Shown one piece after another: positions 5,799 through 6,566 of a stretch of 6,566 bases of DNA. The notes beneath the pieces are model-generated. The model ran no database searches and was not told where the DNA came from. It worked only from the letters and a program-made list of their open reading frames with translations. Position numbers and translations under genes: made by a program. Origin of the DNA: UBA5070 sp039798065 (GTDB taxonomy: Bacteria; Fibrobacterota; Fibrobacteria; UBA5070); assembly GCA_039798065.1 (NCBI GenBank), contig JBDKGS010000245.1, forward strand, positions 1 through 6,566, read 5' to 3'. Each line of letters starts with the position of its first letter. The stretch's first letter is position 1.

Positions 5799-6566
5799 AA
5801 CGGGTCACGGCCACTTTCGCGACTCCCAACAAATTCCGTCCTTCGCGAACCGACAGCACATAGCTCCCGTACGCCAATCCGCTGGTCGATATCGTCAATT
5901 TCTGTCCAATCGGCGATGCACCCACTTCGTGGACGACCTTGCCCGAAAGGTCGCGAATCTGAACGGCGACATCGCCTCGCGAAGCCGTGGCGAGATGGAT
6001 TCGGAAGCCGTCGGCAACCCGGGTCGCACCGAACAACTCCGCTGATTTCCCGGTGGAGACAACACCGGTTGTGGCATCCAACGGGGAGGTCATGATGGTG
6101 CCCTCGCCGCTGACGCCCACGAAGGATTTGCCGTCGAAGATCATGTCCAAAAATCCGCCGCTGCTCCTGGCAATCCGGTGACCCACCCAAGCCGCGCCAT
6201 CCACGGAGACCAGCACGGTATCGTTCACCCCCGATACCACGAAACGGTCTCCGCCGTAGGTGACGGAGTACAGATCGCTGGTTGTGCCCGCGCTTCGTCT
6301 TGTCCAATTCAAGCCGTCCGGCGAAGTCATGATCGTTCCGTTGCTTCCGACCATGACAAATTTCCCGCCACCGAAGGCGATCGACGAAGGCCACTCGCTG
6401 GTGGTCGTCACGAGGCGATCCACCCAATCGGAGCCATCGGTCGATGACAGGATATGACCGTTCTTGTTTCCGACGCGCCCCACCGCCACGTATACGCCGG
6501 CACCGTGGGCTACGCTGACCAGATCCAGTCCGGAGACCGGGACGGGATGTTTCGACCAGGTCGCCC
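5797..6566 (-). CDS. secreted propeller-like repeat protein with T9SS-like C-terminal tail, 5' end outside window
   Basis: The frame is open from the window's right edge to TAG at 5797-5799, giving the last 255 residues. An internal GTG at 6489 is not needed as a start, because matching repeat sequence continues upstream of it (SGLDLVSVAHGAGVYVAVGR). The visible part has about four units of roughly 40 residues, each with an aromatic/glycine strand (FGGGKFVMVGS; YGGDRFVVSGV; FDGKSFVGVSG). The strand is followed by a 'TIMTSPDGLNW'-type strand and turn, as in BNR/WD40-like beta-propellers that resemble photosystem II stability-factor folds. The last 75 or so residues (from about 6030 to 5800) form a beta-sandwich tail: ATRVADGFRIHL, then VQIRDLSGKVVHEV, then SGLAYGSYVLSVREG, ending VAVTR. 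This resembles the Por secretion/T9SS sorting domain, which would direct outer-membrane export and surface attachment or release. Ligand and function are unknown. It is convergent with kdsB. Confidence 0.85.
   Translation of the reverse strand, partial: ATWSKHPVPVSGLDLVSVAHGAGVYVAVGRVGNKNGHILSSTDGSDWVDRLVTTTSEWPSSIAFGGGKFVMVGSNGTIMTSPDGLNWTRRSAGTTSDLYSVTYGGDRFVVSGVNDTVLVSVDGAAWVGHRIARSSGGFLDMIFDGKSFVGVSGEGTIMTSPLDATTGVVSTGKSAELFGATRVADGFRIHLATASRGDVAVQIRDLSGKVVHEVGASPIGQKLTISTSGLAYGSYVLSVREGRNLLGVAKVAVTR
6064..6564 (-). repeat. tandem protein repeats of about 40 residues (propeller blades)
   Basis: Within the secreted protein, units begin at roughly 6530, 6390, 6270 and 6150 (reading leftward), with a spacing near 120 bases for the last three. 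Each unit carries a hydrophobic strand with Gly-Lys/Arg-Phe or Tyr, then an ILSS/IMTS/VLVS strand. In the first three this is followed by Ser-x-Asp-Gly and Trp about three residues later; the fourth is degenerate and lacks the Trp. The units are similar at protein level but not near-identical at DNA level, so they are old repeats and not recent duplications. More units probably lie beyond the edge. Confidence 0.7.

Noticed and set aside
5468..6427. Minus-strand 319-codon open frame overlapping kdsB and the repeat-protein gene
   Set aside because: It is in a different frame from the propeller repeats and antisense to kdsB. Its translation is Arg/Gly-rich and lacks the repeat pattern.
5797..6489. 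Treating GTG 6489 as the true start of the secreted repeat protein
   Set aside because: The same frame continues to the window edge and encodes more of the same blade pattern, with no signal peptide at 6489. The gene is simply cut by the window.
6064..6564. Regular spacing of about 120 bases as a CRISPR or DNA tandem repeat
   Set aside because: The periodicity is at protein level within an open frame. The units differ in DNA sequence, and no identical direct repeats or spacers are present.

Overview
The window looks like chromosomal DNA from a Gram-negative bacterium of the Fibrobacterota or a close relative. Three things point there: a TIGR02147/DUF4423 protein (a family expanded in Fibrobacter), a C-terminal tail resembling a type IX secretion (T9SS) sorting domain, and kdsB, which implies a Kdo-containing outer membrane. 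The DNA looks GC-rich, richer than I recall for Fibrobacter succinogenes, so an environmental member of the phylum is more likely than the rumen species. The taxonomic call is inference. No tRNA, rRNA, CRISPR array, transposase or integrase was seen.

Layout, left to right. (1) On the minus strand from 1638 and leaving the window at base 1 is the first 546 codons of topB (DNA topoisomerase III). (2) A 178-bp divergent intergenic region (1639-1816) holds AT-rich promoter-like sequence, a small terminator-like hairpin and two short palindromes. (3) On the plus strand, a TIGR02147 putative regulator (1817-2659) overlaps by ATGA a 619-residue lipoprotein gene (2656-4515), which ends at a good hairpin terminator (4538-4570). 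(4) Next come gatC (4600-4893), a 159-bp gap almost filled by a nested imperfect inverted repeat, and kdsB (about 5053-5772), which has no ATG start before its conserved N-terminal motif. (5) Converging on kdsB from the right edge is the 3' part of a secreted repeat protein (5797-6566, minus strand) with about 40-residue propeller-like repeats and a T9SS-like tail.

How the genes may work together. topB, gatC and kdsB are housekeeping genes for DNA topology, tRNA-dependent amidation and LPS core synthesis. The regulator-lipoprotein pair is a translationally coupled accessory unit. Its lipoprotein shares a loose 'serine-rich strand, DG, tryptophan' blade motif with the T9SS-tailed protein at the right edge, so the window has two separate envelope or surface proteins of similar architecture. 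The two least explained items are the regulator-lipoprotein unit and the inverted repeat between gatC and kdsB. Nothing here proves a new system.
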